Of a stretch of 64,000 nt of DNA, positions 62,969 through 64,000 are shown piece after piece. The DNA is from Acidobacteria bacterium OLB17. Lineage in GTDB: Bacteria; Acidobacteriota; Blastocatellia; Pyrinomonadales; Pyrinomonadaceae. The stretch covers positions 1 to 64,000 of the forward strand of contig LLEU01000033.1 in NCBI GenBank assembly GCA_001567505.1, given 5' to 3'. Both the position numbers and the translations under genes were made by a program. Numbering within the stretch: position 1 is the first letter of the stretch; each line of letters begins with the position of its first letter. Under the pieces are notes generated by a model. That model saw only the letters and a program-made list of their open reading frames with translations, was not told the origin of the DNA and did not search any database.

Positions 62969-63334
62969 TTATTCACTATATCCTTCAACGACGTTGTCGT
63001 CGGCGATCCAGGCGACGAATAGGCGGAGCCAGCTTTCTTTCGGTTCGACTATCGCAACGCCGACGCGCAAAGCGCCGTAGTTCGCGGGCAGAATGCGGAC
63101 GGCCTCGGCCTTTACCTCGACGGGGACGCCGTCCGGGCGATGCGACCTGATGTAAAGGCTTTCACCCTGCTCGATCTTTTGATTCAGCTGGAAAAGGGCC
63201 CCGAGCGTTGAGATATCGTCCGTCTCGGTCGGCTCGCTCCAGGCGGCGCCATCCTCGCTTCGGCCCGAGACCACAATAGGCAGCCGAAGAGCCATCCGCA
63301 GAGCGAATCTCTTCTCTTCGAATTTAGATTGCAT
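62969..63334 (-). CDS. PilZ-domain protein
   Basis: 121 residues (ATG at 63334; another ATG at 63346 is possible). The N-terminal RFALRMALRLPIVVSGRSED resembles the RxxxR motif that binds cyclic-di-GMP, and ETDDISTLGALFQLNQKIEQ matches the (D/N)xSxxG motif in DISTLG. C-terminal beta-barrel strand AEAVRILPANYGALRVGVAI. It probably binds c-di-GMP and regulates motility or surface features. The 280-base gap before trxB has no gene. Confidence 0.8.
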   Translation of the reverse strand: MQSKFEEKRFALRMALRLPIVVSGRSEDGAAWSEPTETDDISTLGALFQLNQKIEQGESLYIRSHRPDGVPVEVKAEAVRILPANYGALRVGVAIVEPKESWLRLFVAWIADDNVVEGYSE

Positions 63335-63613
63335 GGAAAGGGGCATTTGCCGAGGCCGCAAGTACTTTCTAGTTTAACATTTATCGCGGTCGTCGCCGCA
63401 GGAAAGTCCTCGCTTTCCGCGCCGCGGGAAACACTTCTGCCGAAAGGGCTTCAAAAATGTCCTTTCGCATATAGAACCTTATCGTTGAACGAGACCGAAC
63501 GCTTTATCGACAGTAAATAGACGAACTATCTTAACGATAGTTATACTATATGGAAAACGAATTGCCAACGCCTTTATCGGTACGCGTTTCCGGATGCCGC
63601 AGGCGACAAACGA

Positions 63614-64000
63614 ATGAAACAGAGCAAACATAAGGTCGTAATTTTGGGTTCGGGGCCGGCGGGATTGACCGCCGCAATCTACGCATCGCGCGCGCAGCTC
63701 GAACCTCTCGTCATCGAAGGCCCGCAGCCGGGAGGCCAGTTGACGATCACAACTGAGGTCGAGAACTATCCCGGATTCCGCTCGGGGATAATGGGCCCGA
63801 TCCTTATGGACGAGTTCCGCGAGCAGGCGTTGCGATTTGGGACCGAGATCGTGAACGTGTGGATCGACAAGGTCGATCTTTCCGAGCGTCCGTTCAAACT
63901 TTACGGGAAAGAAAGTGCTGATTCCGAAGAGGTTACGACGCTGATCGAGGCAGAAACACTTATTGTGGCAACGGGTGCTTCGGCCAAGTGGCTTGGTGTT
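63614..64000 (+). CDS. trxB: Thioredoxin-disulfide reductase, N-terminal part (3' end outside window)
   Basis: 129 residues seen, running off the edge. FAD-binding loop VVILGSGPAGLTAAIYASRA, then EGPQPGGQLTITTEVENYPG and ETLIVATGASAKWLGV, all diagnostic of TrxB. The NADPH domain and the CxxC active site lie beyond base 64000. It reduces thioredoxin with NADPH. Confidence 0.95.
   Translation, partial: MKQSKHKVVILGSGPAGLTAAIYASRAQLEPLVIEGPQPGGQLTITTEVENYPGFRSGIMGPILMDEFREQALRFGTEIVNVWIDKVDLSERPFKLYGKESADSEEVTTLIEAETLIVATGASAKWLGV

Noticed and set aside
1..64000. CRISPR arrays and rRNA genes
   Set aside because: No regularly spaced direct repeats of CRISPR type and no rRNA sequence seen. The tandem repeats in hmgA are coding and contiguous, without spacers.
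1..64000. Insertion sequences or prophage genes
   Set aside because: No transposase, integrase or phage structural gene recognised. The only mobile structures are the integron cassettes and the yebC-bounded insert.

Overview
The window looks like chromosomal DNA of a free-living, GC-rich, Gram-negative heterotroph. My best guess is an Acidobacteriota relative of the Blastocatellia/Pyrinomonadaceae type. This is inferred from the gene mix: a TonB receptor with an N-terminal carboxypeptidase-regulatory domain, a secreted M13 peptidase, long sigma-70-like factors with zinc-finger partners, sigma-54 enhancer proteins, an aerobic tyrosine-degradation cluster and palindrome-rich interspersed repeats. 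No rRNA or other decisive marker is present, so the taxonomy is tentative.

Layout. 0-8 kb: methyltransferase end, MurI-like racemase, META protein, SpoIIM-like membrane protein, ABC exporter, sigma/anti-sigma pair, ribA, TPR lipoprotein-like protein. 8.7-12 kb: a large TonB-dependent receptor. 12-21.4 kb: HD hydrolase, TonB-like protein, M13 peptidase, serS, a mazE-mazF-MoCo-carrier operon facing mazG, DUF1844 protein, PhnP-like hydrolase. 21.4-25.9 kb: a leftward block (membrane protein, ICMT-like, phosphotriesterase-like, DinB, DUF4287/5655, TMEM175-like, MgtC). 26.08-30.6 kb: an integron gene-cassette array, all leftward, with four clear attC sites and one partial site but no integrase in view. 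Its cassettes encode an unknown protein, a DUF3800 protein, a CPBP protease, a nuclease-like protein, and a two-gene nucleotidyltransferase plus DUF262 cassette. 30.6-34.4 kb: DUF433 with a toxin remnant, a deoxyhypusine synthase-like enzyme, a DUF4143 ATPase. 34.4-46.4 kb: malQ, a large secreted protein, a SurA-like protein, an NtrB/NtrC-like pair, an ArsR/flavin reductase operon, rsmG, tRNA-Leu, yggS-yggT-yggU. 46.5-50.2 kb: yebC, then an AT-richer insert (beta-helix secreted protein and methyltransferase) that ends in a second, diverged copy of the yebC 3' end. 50.3-54.3 kb: leftward small genes including two toxin-antitoxin loci. 54.3-60 kb: hmgA, hppD, a secreted protein and phhA (phenylalanine to tyrosine to homogentisate to ring cleavage), with a divergent Lrp-type regulator. 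60-64 kb: gltX, tRNA-Ala, enoyl-CoA hydratase, PilZ protein, start of trxB.

Two cross-cutting points matter to the reader. First, at least seven conserved genes (anti-sigma partner, TonB receptor, PhnP-like hydrolase, mgtC, yebC, an alpha/beta hydrolase, phhA) are each broken by exactly one base, and the rest of each protein continues intact in another frame. Three look like one extra base in a short homopolymer. This pattern suggests uncorrected sequencing indels rather than seven pseudogenes. Second, hmgA and hppD carry in-frame repeat insertions. The two hmgA inserts derive from one shared 19-base seed in opposite orientations, each with a different half amplified as a tandem array.

The best candidates for undescribed biology are the integrase-less cassette array (especially its nucleotidyltransferase/DUF262 pair), the protein-coding repeat elements in the tyrosine pathway genes, and the island bounded by two yebC tails.
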